Shown: positions 18,632-28,295, counted from the stretch's first letter. The stretch: 64,000 bases of DNA from Paracoccaceae bacterium (GCA_022843025.1 JALHOL010000003.1:310001-374000), one strand, 5' to 3'. A program made the numbers and translations. Notes: generated from the letters alone by a model not told the origin.

Positions 18632-19573
18632 ATGAGCCGCCAGCCTGACCGTATCGTTCCCGGCATCGTCCTGATGCTTGCCTTCTGCGCGCTGGCGCCG
18701 CTGCTGGATGTGTCATCAAAGCTGGCGGCGGAAAACGGCATCCCGGTGGGGCAGATCACCACAGCGCGGTTCGTGGTGCAGGGCGCGCTGATGCTGCCTG
18801 TGCTGTGGTGGATGGGCCTGCCCTGGGCGGTAAGCCCGCGGGTGCTGGGCTTTGTGTTTCTGCGGGCGGTGTTTCTGATCTTGTCGACCTTTTCTTTCGT
18901 GTCCGGCATCGCGGTGATGCCGGTGGCGGATGCGCTGGCGATTGCCTTTGTGGAGCCGTTCATCCTGCTGATTCTGGGCAGTCTGATCTTTGGTGATGAG
19001 GTGGGGCCGCGCCGGATTGCGGCAAGCGCCGTGGGCTTTGGTGGGGCGCTGTTGGTGATCCAGCCGTCGATTGCGGCCTTTGGCTATGTGGCGCTGTGGC
19101 CGTTGGGGACGGCGTTTTTCTTTGCCTTTTACATGCTGGTGACGCGGGCGATGGCGGCCTACATGCACCCGGTCACGATGCAGGCGCATACGTCATTCGC
19201 GGGGATGGTGATCTGCTTGCCGCTGATGGTGCTGTTTGACGGCACGGGCTGGGCGCAGTTGGACCCGGTGATGCCGGGCGGGTGGAACTGGCTGTGGCTG
19301 TTCGGCGTGGGGTTCTGGGCCGGGGTCAGCCATATGTGCATGACCTACGCGCTGAAATTCGCGCCATCGGCCACGCTGGCCCCGCTGCACTATTCCGAAA
19401 TCGTGGCGGCAGTGGCCTTGGGCTATCTGATCTTTGGCGATTTCCCCAATCCGCTGACCTGGGCAGGGATCGCGGTGATCGTGTCATCGGGGCTTTATGT
19501 CATCCACCGCGAGCGGATCAGCGCACGGGCAAAGCGGCAGGCGGCTGCCATGCCGCCCCCAGAAGCGATCTGA
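18632..19573 (+). CDS. EamA-family (DMT) transporter
   Basis: 313 residues with about ten hydrophobic helices in two EamA repeats, ending in a charged tail. RhaT/YdcZ-like drug/metabolite transporters of this group export small metabolites across the inner membrane. ATG 18632 is used. The last 56 nt overlap the 3' end of the thiamine pyrophosphokinase gene on the other strand. Confidence 0.88.
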   Translation: MSRQPDRIVPGIVLMLAFCALAPLLDVSSKLAAENGIPVGQITTARFVVQGALMLPVLWWMGLPWAVSPRVLGFVFLRAVFLILSTFSFVSGIAVMPVADALAIAFVEPFILLILGSLIFGDEVGPRRIAASAVGFGGALLVIQPSIAAFGYVALWPLGTAFFFAFYMLVTRAMAAYMHPVTMQAHTSFAGMVICLPLMVLFDGTGWAQLDPVMPGGWNWLWLFGVGFWAGVSHMCMTYALKFAPSATLAPLHYSEIVAAVALGYLIFGDFPNPLTWAGIAVIVSSGLYVIHRERISARAKRQAAAMPPPEAI

Positions 19574-20216
19574 GCGCGGCATCGAGCCGGGCGCGCGGCA
19601 AGATCACAAGCATGCCGGGGCCGTCCATTTCCAGTTGAACGGATGATGTTGTAACGCGGTTCGATGTGCCGATCAGGCCCGCCGGAGCGAAGGCAATCCC
19701 GTCGATAGGCCATTCCAGCCCGGTGCTGCGTCCGGTGACGGGGGCCATGGGAAAGAGCGACAGCCGGTCGCCGGGTTTGAGCATCAGGCGGAGGCTGGGC
19801 GGGGCGTGAAAGATCACGTCGCGCGGGCCGATGACGAGGGAGCGCCGGTCGCCATGGCGGACAAGACTGTTGAAAACGGCAAGCCCGTGATCGACCCGCG
19901 CGCCGGTGAAACCTAGCGCAAGCGTGAAGGGCGCATCGACAGACCGCAGCGCCTTGTCGAAATCCGTCGTCATCTGTTCGCGAATCGGGAACAGTCGCGC
20001 CGCGCCGAGCGTGGCCTTGGCGCGGTCGGAAATGGAATCGAAATCACCCACCACCGCCTCGGGCATGTAGCCTGCGGCAAGGGCCCGGTCGGCCCCGCCA
20101 TCTGCGGCAAGAATCCTTGGGGCACGGGCGGTTGCGAGGCGGAATTCCGCCTGTGAAACCGGGCCGCCGCCGACAAGGGTGACCCCATCGGTTGATTGGA
20201 CAATGGGGGCGTTCAT
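19518..20216 (-). CDS. Thiamine diphosphokinase
   Basis: 232 residues with the TPK motifs ADGGADRAL, VGDFDSIS and TTDFDKAL. The enzyme transfers pyrophosphate from ATP to thiamine to make the cofactor thiamine diphosphate. ATG 20216 is preferred over the upstream in-frame start at 20270. The C-terminal 18 codons overlap the convergent transporter gene. No TPP riboswitch was recognised upstream. Confidence 0.9.
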   Translation of the reverse strand: MNAPIVQSTDGVTLVGGGPVSQAEFRLATARAPRILAADGGADRALAAGYMPEAVVGDFDSISDRAKATLGAARLFPIREQMTTDFDKALRSVDAPFTLALGFTGARVDHGLAVFNSLVRHGDRRSLVIGPRDVIFHAPPSLRLMLKPGDRLSLFPMAPVTGRSTGLEWPIDGIAFAPAGLIGTSNRVTTSSVQLEMDGPGMLVILPRARLDAALRSLLGAAWQPPAALPVR

Positions 20217-20356
20217 TGCGATACTGTTTTCCGAATTGAGGCAGTTCGAGCGTTCGTGGGCCATAATCAATCCTTCAAATTACCCCTATCTGTCCATGAA
20301 AACGATCAGGAACGCGGTAAATTGGCGTAGTCGAACTGGCGGAAAGCGAGCATCCG

Positions 20357-22828
20357 ATGAACGGTGCGAGTAAAATTCTAACGGTCTCTTACGGGACCTT
20401 CTCATGTACCCTCGAGGGTTTCGAAGATCCCTTCAATACGATGAAGGCGATTGCCGAATACTTCCGCGATCTTGCGGCGGGGGACCGATATTTCGGGGCA
20501 GAGCCTCCGACGCCGGATGCAGCCATGCTGCATCAGATTGCGGAGCGCGAGATTCAGCGCCGGGTCGAGGCGAAGATCCAGGATAACGGGGTGGTGCTGC
20601 GGGCATCCGATGAGCCGGAGGCAGCGCCGATGACGGCATCGCCTTCGCAGCTTGCCGCGCCGGTCGTGGCCGAGGTTCCCGTGGCGGTGGCCCCCATGGC
20701 CGCTTCCGTGGCAGAGCAGCCCGCTGTGCAGCCGCCTGTGCAGCCTAGCGTGGCCCCGGCCAGTGCGCCGGCGACCGAGTCGGTGGTGGAAAAGCTGTCC
20801 CGTCTGCGGTCTGAGATCGCAGCTCAGCCGGGTGCCATAGCCCCTGCACAGACCGCGCCGGTGGTGAGCTTTGCGATCCCCGACTATCTGGAAGATCAGG
20901 ACGCCGAAACGCTTGAGGCTGCGGCGCTGGTCGATTTCCTGCCGGAAGATCTGATGTCGGATACCGGGATGGACCTGCCAGAGGATGTGGCAGAGGACGC
21001 CCCGGTCGAAGAGATGCGGACCGAAGCGCCGATGGGTGCAGAGGCGGATGTTTATGAGGAAGAGCCTGCCGATCTGGCCGCCGAACTGCCGGAGATCGAC
21101 TTCTCGGCCGTGACGGCAGAGGCGGAACCGGCTGCAGAGGTAGAGGCGGCAGAGACGGATGCGATTGATCTGGCATCGGTGATGGATGCGGTTGACGCGC
21201 CGTCCGAGGATGCCGCCGTTACTGTTGCCGAGGACCTGTCTGTGGCGGCAGTTGATGCCGAACCGGATCACGTGGACGACCTGCCCGAATCGCTGATGGC
21301 GGCGCTGTCGGATGAGGCAGAACCCGTTGCCATGGCGGCGTTGGACGACGACTATGAGGTTGAGGCCGACATCTGGGCCGAGACGGCGGCGGAAGTGGGT
21401 ACGGCAGAAGATGTTGCGCCGGAACAGCAGGCGGATGCAGGCGACGATAGTCTGATCGCATCGCTGGGCGCCGTGATGAATGCGGAACCTGAGGCCGAGC
21501 CGGTGGCGGAAACCGCTGCCGAGGAAGCCGTCGCAGAGGACGAATCGATCTGGGCGGAAACCTGGGCAGAGACGACCGAAGCGCAGGCGGAAGTGGTTGT
21601 GGAAGCTGAGGCCGCGCCGATTGCAGAGCCGGTGGCAGATGTTGATGCCGAAGCAGAGGCTGAAGCTGACGATCTGCGCGCGGCGATGATCGCGGAACAG
21701 GCCGAGGTTGAACCCGCGACTGTGACCGAGGATACATCCGGCGGCATGGAACTGCGCCCCGGTTCAGCAGAAAAGCTGCAGCGTGCCCGGGCGCGAGTCA
21801 TCCGCATCCGCAAAAGCGATGACGTGGTCGCGCCTGTTGCCGCAACGGTGGCAGAGCCGGAAGCGATGGTCGAGGAAGCGCCAATCTCTGCGGCAGCCTT
21901 TGCCGAAGTTGACACAGCCGTAGACGCAAACCTTGCATCAACGCCCCTGCTGTCGGCCGAGGATGAGGCCGAATTGCAGCGCGAACTGGCCGCCCTGCGG
22001 CGTGGCGAAGCGGAACAGGAAGCCGATGCCGTCGCCGCCCTGTCGCAACAGCAAGACAGCCGCCGCGGCTTTGAAGGACCCTCTGCCGATGAGGCGCTGA
22101 GCCGTCTGATGAAGCAGACCGACAACGAGATGGAAGGCAGCGAAACCAAGCGCCGCCAGTCGGCCATCCAGCATCTGAAGGCCGCCGTGGCGGCCACCGT
22201 GGCCGACCGCAAGGTGACCGGCGAAAAGGCGGGCGAGACGGAAACCGTGTCGCGGCTGGCGCGCTATCGCAACGATCTGGCAATGGCGGTGAAGGCCGCC
22301 CTGCCGGGCGGGCGCGGCACGGCGACGGGCGAACGCCCTGCCCCGCTGGTTCTGGTTTCTGAGCAGCGCATCGACCGGCCCCGCCCGATCAGCGCGCCCA
22401 ATGCCAGCGCAGCGCCTGCGCCGATCCGCCCGCGCCGCGTAACCTCGGCCGGGTTCGGCATGGCGGCGGCGACGGATCTGGACCTGTCGGACGATGAAGA
22501 AGAGGGCGACGACCTGTCGAACATGTTCGGCGACAGCAAGGGATTTGCCGAGTTCGTCGAAAAGATCGGGGCGTCGAGCTTTGAACAGATCCTTGAGGCA
22601 TCGGCGGCCTATCTGGCCGGTGTCGAAGGACGGCCGCATTTCAGCCGCCCGCAATTGATGCGGCATCTGACAGAGGTCATCCCGCAAGGGACGTTCCAGC
22701 GCGAAGATGGGCTGCGCAGCTTTGGCACCCTGCTGCGCGACGGCCGCATCGCCAAGGTGCGGCGCGGGCAGTTCATGCTGTCGGAAGAATCGACCTATCT
22801 GGCCGAAGCGCGCAAGCTCGCGCAGTAA
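20357..22828 (+). CDS. Large acidic protein with conserved N- and C-terminal segments, function unknown
   Basis: 823 residues. The N-terminal ~80 residues (ILTVSYGTFSCTLEGFEDPF, then an AEYFRDLAAGDRYFG segment) look like a compact conserved domain. Residues ~90-700 are Ala/Glu/Asp/Val-rich, strongly acidic and probably disordered, with one more basic stretch near 470-500. The last ~100 residues (FAEFVEKIGASSFEQILEA to the end, with GTLLRDGRIAKVRRGQF) look like a second folded, possibly winged-helix-like domain. I do not recognise a function; a scaffold is possible. It is monocistronic and ends at a strong terminator. Confidence 0.75.
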   Translation: MNGASKILTVSYGTFSCTLEGFEDPFNTMKAIAEYFRDLAAGDRYFGAEPPTPDAAMLHQIAEREIQRRVEAKIQDNGVVLRASDEPEAAPMTASPSQLAAPVVAEVPVAVAPMAASVAEQPAVQPPVQPSVAPASAPATESVVEKLSRLRSEIAAQPGAIAPAQTAPVVSFAIPDYLEDQDAETLEAAALVDFLPEDLMSDTGMDLPEDVAEDAPVEEMRTEAPMGAEADVYEEEPADLAAELPEIDFSAVTAEAEPAAEVEAAETDAIDLASVMDAVDAPSEDAAVTVAEDLSVAAVDAEPDHVDDLPESLMAALSDEAEPVAMAALDDDYEVEADIWAETAAEVGTAEDVAPEQQADAGDDSLIASLGAVMNAEPEAEPVAETAAEEAVAEDESIWAETWAETTEAQAEVVVEAEAAPIAEPVADVDAEAEAEADDLRAAMIAEQAEVEPATVTEDTSGGMELRPGSAEKLQRARARVIRIRKSDDVVAPVAATVAEPEAMVEEAPISAAAFAEVDTAVDANLASTPLLSAEDEAELQRELAALRRGEAEQEADAVAALSQQQDSRRGFEGPSADEALSRLMKQTDNEMEGSETKRRQSAIQHLKAAVAATVADRKVTGEKAGETETVSRLARYRNDLAMAVKAALPGGRGTATGERPAPLVLVSEQRIDRPRPISAPNASAAPAPIRPRRVTSAGFGMAAATDLDLSDDEEEGDDLSNMFGDSKGFAEFVEKIGASSFEQILEASAAYLAGVEGRPHFSRPQLMRHLTEVIPQGTFQREDGLRSFGTLLRDGRIAKVRRGQFMLSEESTYLAEARKLAQ

Positions 22829-22869
22829 CGGGATCGCGGGTCGAGAGCTGCCACTCAGACCCCAAGGGA

Positions 22870-22900
22870 AAAGGCGGACCGGGAACGGTCCGCCTTTTTT
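22870..22900. terminator. Strong bidirectional terminator
   Basis: An 11-bp stem, AAAGGCGGACC (22870-22880) with GGTCCGCCTTT (22887-22897), is followed by T-runs on both strands. It serves the acidic-protein gene on the plus strand and the DUF2842-purA side on the minus strand. Confidence 0.9.
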
Positions 22901-22915
22901 CCGTTCTACGGAGCG

Positions 22916-23152
22916 TTATTCGCCGCGGTTGGCGTTCGGATCATTCGGATCGGCCTGACCCACGCCGCGGAAAATGGACCGGAATGGCAACGCCCAGACG
23001 ATGCCCAGCACCACATAAACGATGAATTCGAGCCAGATCGGCGGGCGGTCAAACAGGCTGACGGTAAAGAGCGCCGCCGCGATATAGAGCGGCAACCCGA
23101 CCACAAGGATCAGGAGCGACAGGCGGCGGCGGGTCTTGTAGGACAGCGACAT
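22916..23152 (-). CDS. DUF2842 family membrane protein
   Basis: 78 residues with two transmembrane segments (about 11-31 and 41-58) and a charged C-terminus; the YKTRRRLSLLILVVGLPLY start is typical of DUF2842, an alphaproteobacterial family without known function. It lies 13 nt after purA and is probably its transcriptional partner. Confidence 0.85.
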   Translation of the reverse strand: MSLSYKTRRRLSLLILVVGLPLYIAAALFTVSLFDRPPIWLEFIVYVVLGIVWALPFRSIFRGVGQADPNDPNANRGE

Positions 23153-23165
23153 CGGTTTCCTTGGA

Positions 23166-24458
23166 TCAATCCTCGAACGGGTCGGTCACGAGGATCGTGT
23201 CGTCGCGTTCCGGCGAGGTGGAAAGTAGCGCGACAGGGCAGTGGATCAACTCTTCGATCCGGCGGACATATTTGATCGCCGCACCCGGCAGATCGGCCCA
23301 GGACCGCGCGCCGGCGGTGGATTGCGTCCAGCCTTCCATTTCCTCATAGATCGGGGTGACGCGGGCCTGAAGGTTCGCGGCAGTGGGCAAGTAATCCAGC
23401 CGCTGGCCATCAAGTTCATAGCCCACGCAGATTTTCAGCGTCTCAAACCCGTCCAGAACATCGAGTTTCGTCAATGCAATGCCCGACACGCCCGAGGTGG
23501 CGCAAGTCTGGCGCACCAGCACGGCATCGAACCAGCCGCAGCGGCGTTTGCGCCCCGTCACGGTGCCAAACTCATGCCCGCGTTCACCAAGGCGCGCGCC
23601 GTCGGCATCGAACAGTTCGGTGGGGAAGGGGCCTTCACCCACGCGGGTGGTATAGGCCTTGACGATGCCAAGGACGAAATCCACCGCAGTCGGGCCAAGC
23701 CCGGTGCCGGTGGCTGCCATGCCGGCCAGAGTGTTCGATGAGGTGACATAGGGGTAGGTGCCGAAATCCACATCCAGAAGCGCACCTTGTGCGCCTTCGA
23801 ACAGGATGCGCTTGCCGGCGCGGCGGGCATCGGTCAGCACTTTCCAGACCGGTTTGGCATAGGGCAGGATCTTGGGCGCGACCTCCATCAGTTGCGCCTT
23901 GAGCGCGACGGGATCGACGGGTTCCAGACCAAGGCCCGCACGCAGGGCGTTATGATGGGTGAGCAGACGGCCAATGCGGAGATCCAGCGTTGCCTCATCC
24001 CCTAGGTCGGCCACGCGGATGCTGCGGCGGCCGACCTTGTCTTCATAGGCGGGGCCGATGCCGCGCCCGGTGGTGCCGATCTTGGCCACCGCAGTCTGGC
24101 CTTCACGGGCGCGGTCCAGTTCGCCGTGGACAGGCAGGATAAGGGGCGTGTTTTCCGCGACCATCAGGTTGTCGGGGGTGACATCCACCCCCTGCCCGCG
24201 CAGTTTTTCAATCTCGGACAGCAGCGCCCAAGGGTCCAGCACCACACCATTGCCGATGACCGACAGCTTGCCGCCGCGCACGATGCCCGAGGGCAGCAGT
24301 GACAGCTTGTAGACATTGCCATCAATGACCAGCGTATGCCCGGCATTGTGGCCGCCCTGAAAGCGGGCGACGATATCGGCACGCTCGGAGAGCCAGTCGA
24401 CGATCTTGCCCTTGCCCTCGTCGCCCCATTGGGCGCCCACGACAACCACATTGGCCAT
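23166..24458 (-). CDS. purA: Adenylosuccinate synthetase
   Basis: 430 residues, normal length. The N-terminal [11 protein letters not shown] loop binds GTP, and GHNAGHT and TKLDVLDG are present. It joins IMP and aspartate with GTP hydrolysis to make adenylosuccinate in AMP synthesis. ATG 24458 begins at [12 protein letters not shown]; the longer reading frame upstream has no homology. Confidence 0.96.
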   Translation of the reverse strand: MANVVVVGAQWGDEGKGKIVDWLSERADIVARFQGGHNAGHTLVIDGNVYKLSLLPSGIVRGGKLSVIGNGVVLDPWALLSEIEKLRGQGVDVTPDNLMVAENTPLILPVHGELDRAREGQTAVAKIGTTGRGIGPAYEDKVGRRSIRVADLGDEATLDLRIGRLLTHHNALRAGLGLEPVDPVALKAQLMEVAPKILPYAKPVWKVLTDARRAGKRILFEGAQGALLDVDFGTYPYVTSSNTLAGMAATGTGLGPTAVDFVLGIVKAYTTRVGEGPFPTELFDADGARLGERGHEFGTVTGRKRRCGWFDAVLVRQTCATSGVSGIALTKLDVLDGFETLKICVGYELDGQRLDYLPTAANLQARVTPIYEEMEGWTQSTAGARSWADLPGAAIKYVRRIEELIHCPVALLSTSPERDDTILVTDPFED

Positions 24459-24544
24459 GACAGCGGTCCTTTCCCGGTCTGGTGAAACCGACTGTGCTAT
24501 AGCGGGGAGCGGGGGGGATGGGAACGGGGAAACGGTTCTTTGGA

Positions 24545-24598
24545 GGCCCGTCAGGGCCAAATTCGTTCGAACGAATTTGCAGATTTCTTCGAAGAAAT
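24545..24598. repeat. Palindrome cluster upstream of the VOC gene
   Basis: Three nearby dyads: GGCCC-GTCA-GGGCC (24545-24558), the perfect 20-bp palindrome AAATTCGTTCGAACGAATTT (24559-24578), and the perfect 16-bp palindrome ATTTCTTCGAAGAAAT (24583-24598). The AATT-type hairpin followed by a CTTT-type hairpin recurs at 28.2 kb and 61.7 kb. Confidence 0.7.
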
Positions 24599-24641
24599 TT
24601 GTTGCTTGCAGGGTCAGGCTCGGCGCGGCACGGTGGGCGCC

Positions 24642-25031
24642 ATGTTTCTTTACATCACCCTTGGCACCAATGATCTGGCGGCGGCGATCCGGTTCTATGA
24701 TCCGGTCTTGGCCACGCTGGGCCTGGTGCGTGCCCGCACGCTGGAGACGGAGGTGGGATATGCCGCGCCGGGCGACAGCCGATGCAGGTTGTGGGTGACG
24801 CAACCTTTTGACAGGCGACCGGCCACGGTGGGCAACGGGTCGATGCCTGCGCTGGTGGCTGAAAGCCGGGATGCGGTGGATGCGTTTTACCGGGCAGCGC
24901 TGGCGAATGGGGGCAGTGATGAGGGCGCGCCGGGGTTGCGGCCCTTTGGGCCATCCTTCTATGCCTGCTATGTGCGCGATCCGGATGGCAACAAGCTTTC
25001 CGCCGTTTGCGAAGGGCTGGCGGGGGTTTGA
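24642..25031 (+). CDS. VOC family protein (glyoxalase/dioxygenase fold)
   Basis: 129 residues with the paired beta-alpha-beta modules of the vicinal oxygen chelate superfamily. It opens with [20 protein letters not shown] and ends with [15 protein letters not shown], the usual last strand. Substrate and metal are unknown. ATG 24642 is chosen because the upstream frame crosses the palindromes. Its last 109 nt are repeated at 25822-25930 with 87% identity. Confidence 0.85.
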   Translation: MFLYITLGTNDLAAAIRFYDPVLATLGLVRARTLETEVGYAAPGDSRCRLWVTQPFDRRPATVGNGSMPALVAESRDAVDAFYRAALANGGSDEGAPGLRPFGPSFYACYVRDPDGNKLSAVCEGLAGV

Positions 25032-25064
25032 TCTGGATGCAGACGAGGTGGCAAAGGGACTTCG

Positions 25065-25682
25065 CTACTTCACCAACGTTCCCTGATGATAAACAATAAT
25101 GTGGATCGGCATGCCCTGCCGATCCAGCGCATAGGTGATCGTGCTGTGCAGAAGGCCCCGCCCTGCGGTCAGATCACCCCGTAGTGGTCCCGATAGTGGC
25201 CCTCTCCCTTCGATCATCCAAGTGAAGTCGTAGAGGTAGACCGGCATGCCCTGACGCCCATAACGCACCCCGCCTGAGCCATCGCCACCATCCATCCCCA
25301 TTTTCAGACCCGCCTCAGTCAGCCATGCCGCGATCCCCTCGGCAGACCCGATGGAAGCGAAGGCATGGTGCAGGCAGACGGTGAGTTCCGCGTTATCGCG
25401 CATCCCTTCCCAGTCAAAGGAAGATGGCTCCACCGGATATCCGGGTTTCAGACACTCCAGAATGCCCGGCCGTGCCATCAGCGCAGGCACCGCATTGATC
25501 CGACGGGCAAGGTAGATCTGGCGCGTTCCGGGCAGGATCGGCTTGCCGAACACCTGAACCGGATAGGTCTGCTGGTCGCTGAGGAGCTGGAAGCGGACCT
25601 CATCCGCAGTGGCATGGCCACCTGCCAAAGCAGTGGCCCACCCGACCAGAAAACCGAACACAGCACGCAAAGAAATCGTCAC
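25065..25682 (-). CDS. Uncharacterised exported protein
   Basis: 205 residues starting at GTG 25682, preceded by a GGGAG Shine-Dalgarno; residues 1-27 form a signal peptide (ISLRAVFGFLVGWATALAGG). The mature part has several aromatic and glycine-rich segments but no family I recognise. It lies entirely inside the segment bounded by the two copies of the VOC 3' end and on the opposite strand, so it looks like an insertion at this locus. Confidence 0.6.
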   Translation of the reverse strand: MTISLRAVFGFLVGWATALAGGHATADEVRFQLLSDQQTYPVQVFGKPILPGTRQIYLARRINAVPALMARPGILECLKPGYPVEPSSFDWEGMRDNAELTVCLHHAFASIGSAEGIAAWLTEAGLKMGMDGGDGSGGVRYGRQGMPVYLYDFTWMIEGRGPLSGPLRGDLTAGRGLLHSTITYALDRQGMPIHIIVYHQGTLVK

Positions 25683-25821
25683 ATACTCCCTGTGGTTGTG
25701 CGAAGGGTAGCGGCGGCCAAAAGCTGCGTCAACGCCAGTGCAGATGTGTCTGTCTTGGGTCGGGCACGGCGGCAAAATCTGCAAGTTCGTCGATGCTTCC
25801 CAATTCTGACCGGGCTAGGGC

Positions 25822-25930
25822 GGGCGCGCCGGGGCTGCGACCCTTCGGCCCGTCCTTCTATGCCTGCTATGTGCGCGATCCAGATGGCAACAAGCTGTCG
25901 GCCGTGTGCGAAGGCATGGAGGGGGCGTGA
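25822..25930 (+). pseudogene. Second copy of the VOC gene 3' end
   Basis: These 109 nt align without gaps to 24923-25031, with 14 mismatches. The encoded 35 residues differ at only 3 positions, so most differences are silent, which means the two copies diverged under coding constraint before coming together. No start or 5' portion is attached here. It is probably the original end of the VOC gene left next to secG. The surrounding 313-nt gap (25683-25995) holds nothing else except the secG promoter. Confidence 0.8.
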
Positions 25931-25939
25931 CGCGCCTAC

Positions 25940-25968
25940 TTGCGCCCTTTCCGGCTTGCGCCTAGATA
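25940..25968 (+). promoter_or_regulatory. Predicted sigma-70-type promoter of secG
   Basis: TTGCGC (25940-25945), 17 nt, then TAGATA (25963-25968), ending 27 nt before the secG ATG. The boxes match the vegetative consensus moderately. Confidence 0.4.
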
Positions 25969-25995
25969 GGCGCGTCAGTCTAGGGAAGCGCCTGA

Positions 25996-26379
25996 ATGGA
26001 AAACGTCGTCCTCACCATCCACCTGATCCTTGCGCTTCTGCTGGTCGGCATCGTGCTTTTGCAGCGGTCCGAGGGTGGCGGTCTGGGCATGGGCGGTGGC
26101 GGCAACAACCCGGCAGGGCGCAGCGCGACGACCGCGTTGCAGAAACTGACATGGCTGCTGGCCGCAGCCTTTATCGTAACATCGCTGACCTTGACCATCC
26201 TTGCGGCACGTGGCGCGGATTCGGGTTCGGTGATTGACCAGATCGGGGCCGAACAGCCCGCTGATGCGCCCGCCAGCCTTCCGGCCGGGTCCGAGCTGCT
26301 GCCGCCTGCGCCGACGGATGCACCGCTGGCACCGCCGCCGGCAGATGCCCCGGCCACGCCGCCGGCAGCCAGCGAGTAA
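25996..26379 (+). CDS. secG: Preprotein translocase subunit SecG
   Basis: 127 residues: two transmembrane helices (about 2-22 and 52-72) joined by the glycine-rich GGGLGMGGGGNN loop, then a proline/alanine-rich tail. SecG assists SecYE in protein export. secG followed by pyrG is a common alphaproteobacterial order. Confidence 0.92.
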   Translation: MENVVLTIHLILALLLVGIVLLQRSEGGGLGMGGGGNNPAGRSATTALQKLTWLLAAAFIVTSLTLTILAARGADSGSVIDQIGAEQPADAPASLPAGSELLPPAPTDAPLAPPPADAPATPPAASE

Positions 26380-26452
26380 CCACCACTTCTTGACGGATAA
26401 ACCACGAGCCAGACTGCATCTTGCGGTCTGGTTGCGCGCGGGCGCAAGCTGC

Positions 26453-26465
26453 GTTAAGGCTTAAC
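26453..26465. repeat. 13-bp palindrome GTTAAGGCTTAAC in the secG-pyrG gap
   Basis: A perfect dyad 71 nt before pyrG. The 157-nt gap also contains two GC-rich hairpins near 26410-26448, without a T-tract. An operator is possible but unsupported. Confidence 0.3.
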
Positions 26466-26536
26466 CCCCGTGATGATGCGATTCCCTGCGGGCGAATCGT
26501 GTTGGATTTGAACAACGAAATCGCGGGAGGCCATCC

Positions 26537-28180
26537 ATGGCGCGCTACATCTTCATCACTGGCGGCGTGGTTTCGTCCCTTGGCAAAGGGCTGGCATCAG
26601 CCGCATTGGGGGCATTGTTGCAGGCGCGCGGCTATACGGTGCGGTTGCGCAAGCTGGACCCCTATTTGAACGTTGATCCCGGCACGATGTCGCCCTTTGA
26701 ACATGGCGAGGTGTTCGTCACGGATGATGGCGCGGAAACCGATCTGGACCTTGGCCATTATGAGCGATTCACCGGCGTGTCGGCGCGGCAGAGCGACAGC
26801 ATTTCATCGGGGCGCATCTATTCCAACGTGCTGGAGAAGGAACGGCGCGGGGATTATCTGGGCAAGACCATTCAGGTCATTCCGCATGTGACGAATGAGA
26901 TCAAGAATTTCCTCCGCATCGGTGATGATGAGGTGGATTTCATGCTGTGCGAGATTGGTGGCACGGTGGGCGATATCGAAGGGCTGCCCTTCTTTGAGGC
27001 GATCCGCCAGTTCATCCACGAACGTCCGCGCGGCCAATCCATTCTGATGCACCTGACCTTGCTGCCCTATCTGGCGGCGAGCGGCGAGTTGAAGACAAAG
27101 CCCACGCAGCACAGCGTGAAGGAATTGCAGAGCATCGGCCTTGCGCCTGATGTGCTGGTCTGCCGGTCGGAGCATCCGATCCCGGAGAAGGAACGCGAAA
27201 AGATCGCGCTGTTCTGCAATGTGCGCAAAGAACATGTGATCCCGGCCTATGATCTGAAGACGATCTATGAAGCGCCGCTCGCCTATCACCGCGCGGGGCT
27301 GGATCAGGCGGTGCTAGATGCCTTTGGCATCACCCCCGCGCCGAAACCGAATCTGGCACGCTGGGAAGATGTGATGGACCGGCTGGTGCATGCCGAGGGC
27401 GAGGTGCGGGTCGCCATCGTGGGCAAGTACACCCAGTTGGAAGATGCCTATAAATCGATTGCCGAGGCGTTGACTCATGGTGGCATGGCCAACCGCACGC
27501 GGGTTCGCGCGCAATGGATCGACGCTGAGATATTCGAGCGCGAAGACCCCGCGCCGTACCTTGAGAATTTCCACGCCATTCTGGTGCCAGGCGGCTTTGG
27601 CGAGCGCGGCACCGAAGGCAAGATCAAGGCGGCGCAATTCGCGCGGGAAAAGAAGATCCCCTATCTGGGCATCTGTCTGGGCATGCAGATGGCGGTGATC
27701 GAAAGCGCGCGCAATCTGGCGGGGATGAAGAATGCCGGGTCGGAAGAATTTGACCACGAGGCGGGGGCGAAACGGTTTACGCCCGTCGTCTATCACCTGA
27801 AGGAATGGGTGCAGGGCAACCATGTCGTGGCGCGCAAGTTGAGCGATGACAAGGGCGGCACGATGCGGCTGGGGGCCTATACGGCGACGCTGGCGGAAGG
27901 ATCGCGCGTGGCGGGGGTTTACGGGACCACGACGATCGAGGAACGCCACCGCCACCGCTATGAAGTGGATATCCAGTATCGCGACAAGCTGGAAAGCTGC
28001 GGGCTGATCTTTTCGGGCATGAGCCCCGATGGGCGGCTGCCAGAGATCGTGGAGGTAAAGGATCACCCCTGGTTTATCGGGGTGCAGTTCCATCCGGAAC
28101 TGAAATCCAAACCCTTCGCCCCCCATCCGCTGTTTGCCGATTTCGTGCGGGCAGCGGTGGAGATGAGCCGGTTGGTGTGA
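26537..28180 (+). CDS. pyrG: CTP synthase
   Basis: 547 residues, normal length. The N-terminal synthetase domain opens with [16 protein letters not shown] (P-loop) and contains the [11 protein letters not shown] segment. The C-terminal class I glutamine amidotransferase domain has the nucleophile in GICLGMQ and the HPE end (QFHPELKS). It aminates UTP to CTP using glutamine and ATP. A GGGAGG Shine-Dalgarno lies before the ATG. Confidence 0.97.
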   Translation: MARYIFITGGVVSSLGKGLASAALGALLQARGYTVRLRKLDPYLNVDPGTMSPFEHGEVFVTDDGAETDLDLGHYERFTGVSARQSDSISSGRIYSNVLEKERRGDYLGKTIQVIPHVTNEIKNFLRIGDDEVDFMLCEIGGTVGDIEGLPFFEAIRQFIHERPRGQSILMHLTLLPYLAASGELKTKPTQHSVKELQSIGLAPDVLVCRSEHPIPEKEREKIALFCNVRKEHVIPAYDLKTIYEAPLAYHRAGLDQAVLDAFGITPAPKPNLARWEDVMDRLVHAEGEVRVAIVGKYTQLEDAYKSIAEALTHGGMANRTRVRAQWIDAEIFEREDPAPYLENFHAILVPGGFGERGTEGKIKAAQFAREKKIPYLGICLGMQMAVIESARNLAGMKNAGSEEFDHEAGAKRFTPVVYHLKEWVQGNHVVARKLSDDKGGTMRLGAYTATLAEGSRVAGVYGTTTIEERHRHRYEVDIQYRDKLESCGLIFSGMSPDGRLPEIVEVKDHPWFIGVQFHPELKSKPFAPHPLFADFVRAAVEMSRLV

Positions 28181-28185
28181 GGGAA

Positions 28186-28295
28186 CGCGAAATCTGACGT
28201 AGATTTCGCGACGTTTTCTGCGCGCAGAAAGGGAGGCGCATCCTTTGGGGTGCCGGAATTTGCGTCAAATTCCGACGCGGTCTTTGCGTCAAAGA
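28186..28295. repeat. Cluster of four palindromes after pyrG
   Basis: A 10-bp stem CGCGAAATCT/AGATTTCGCG (28186-28210), the perfect 16-bp palindrome TTTCTGCGCGCAGAAA (28215-28230), GGAATTT-GCGTC-AAATTCC (28255-28273) and TCTTT-GCGTC-AAAGA (28281-28295). The last two share the loop GCGTC. It fills much of the 276-nt gap between convergent pyrG and the TerC gene; no T-tract or gene is seen there. Confidence 0.7.

Noticed and set aside
18601-18640. tRNA-like sequence GGGGTTAGCCAAGCGGG
   Set aside because: It resembles a tRNA 5' end, but no anticodon arm, TPsiC arm or acceptor closure follows and it lies against the EamA start.
25032-25821. Insertion sequence between the two VOC 3' copies
   Set aside because: No transposase, terminal inverted repeats or target-site duplication were seen; only one secreted-protein gene is present.
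26453-26465. CtrA site at GTTAAGGCTTAAC before pyrG
   Set aside because: The TTAA halves are 3 nt apart rather than the 7 nt required for CtrA; kept only as a palindrome.
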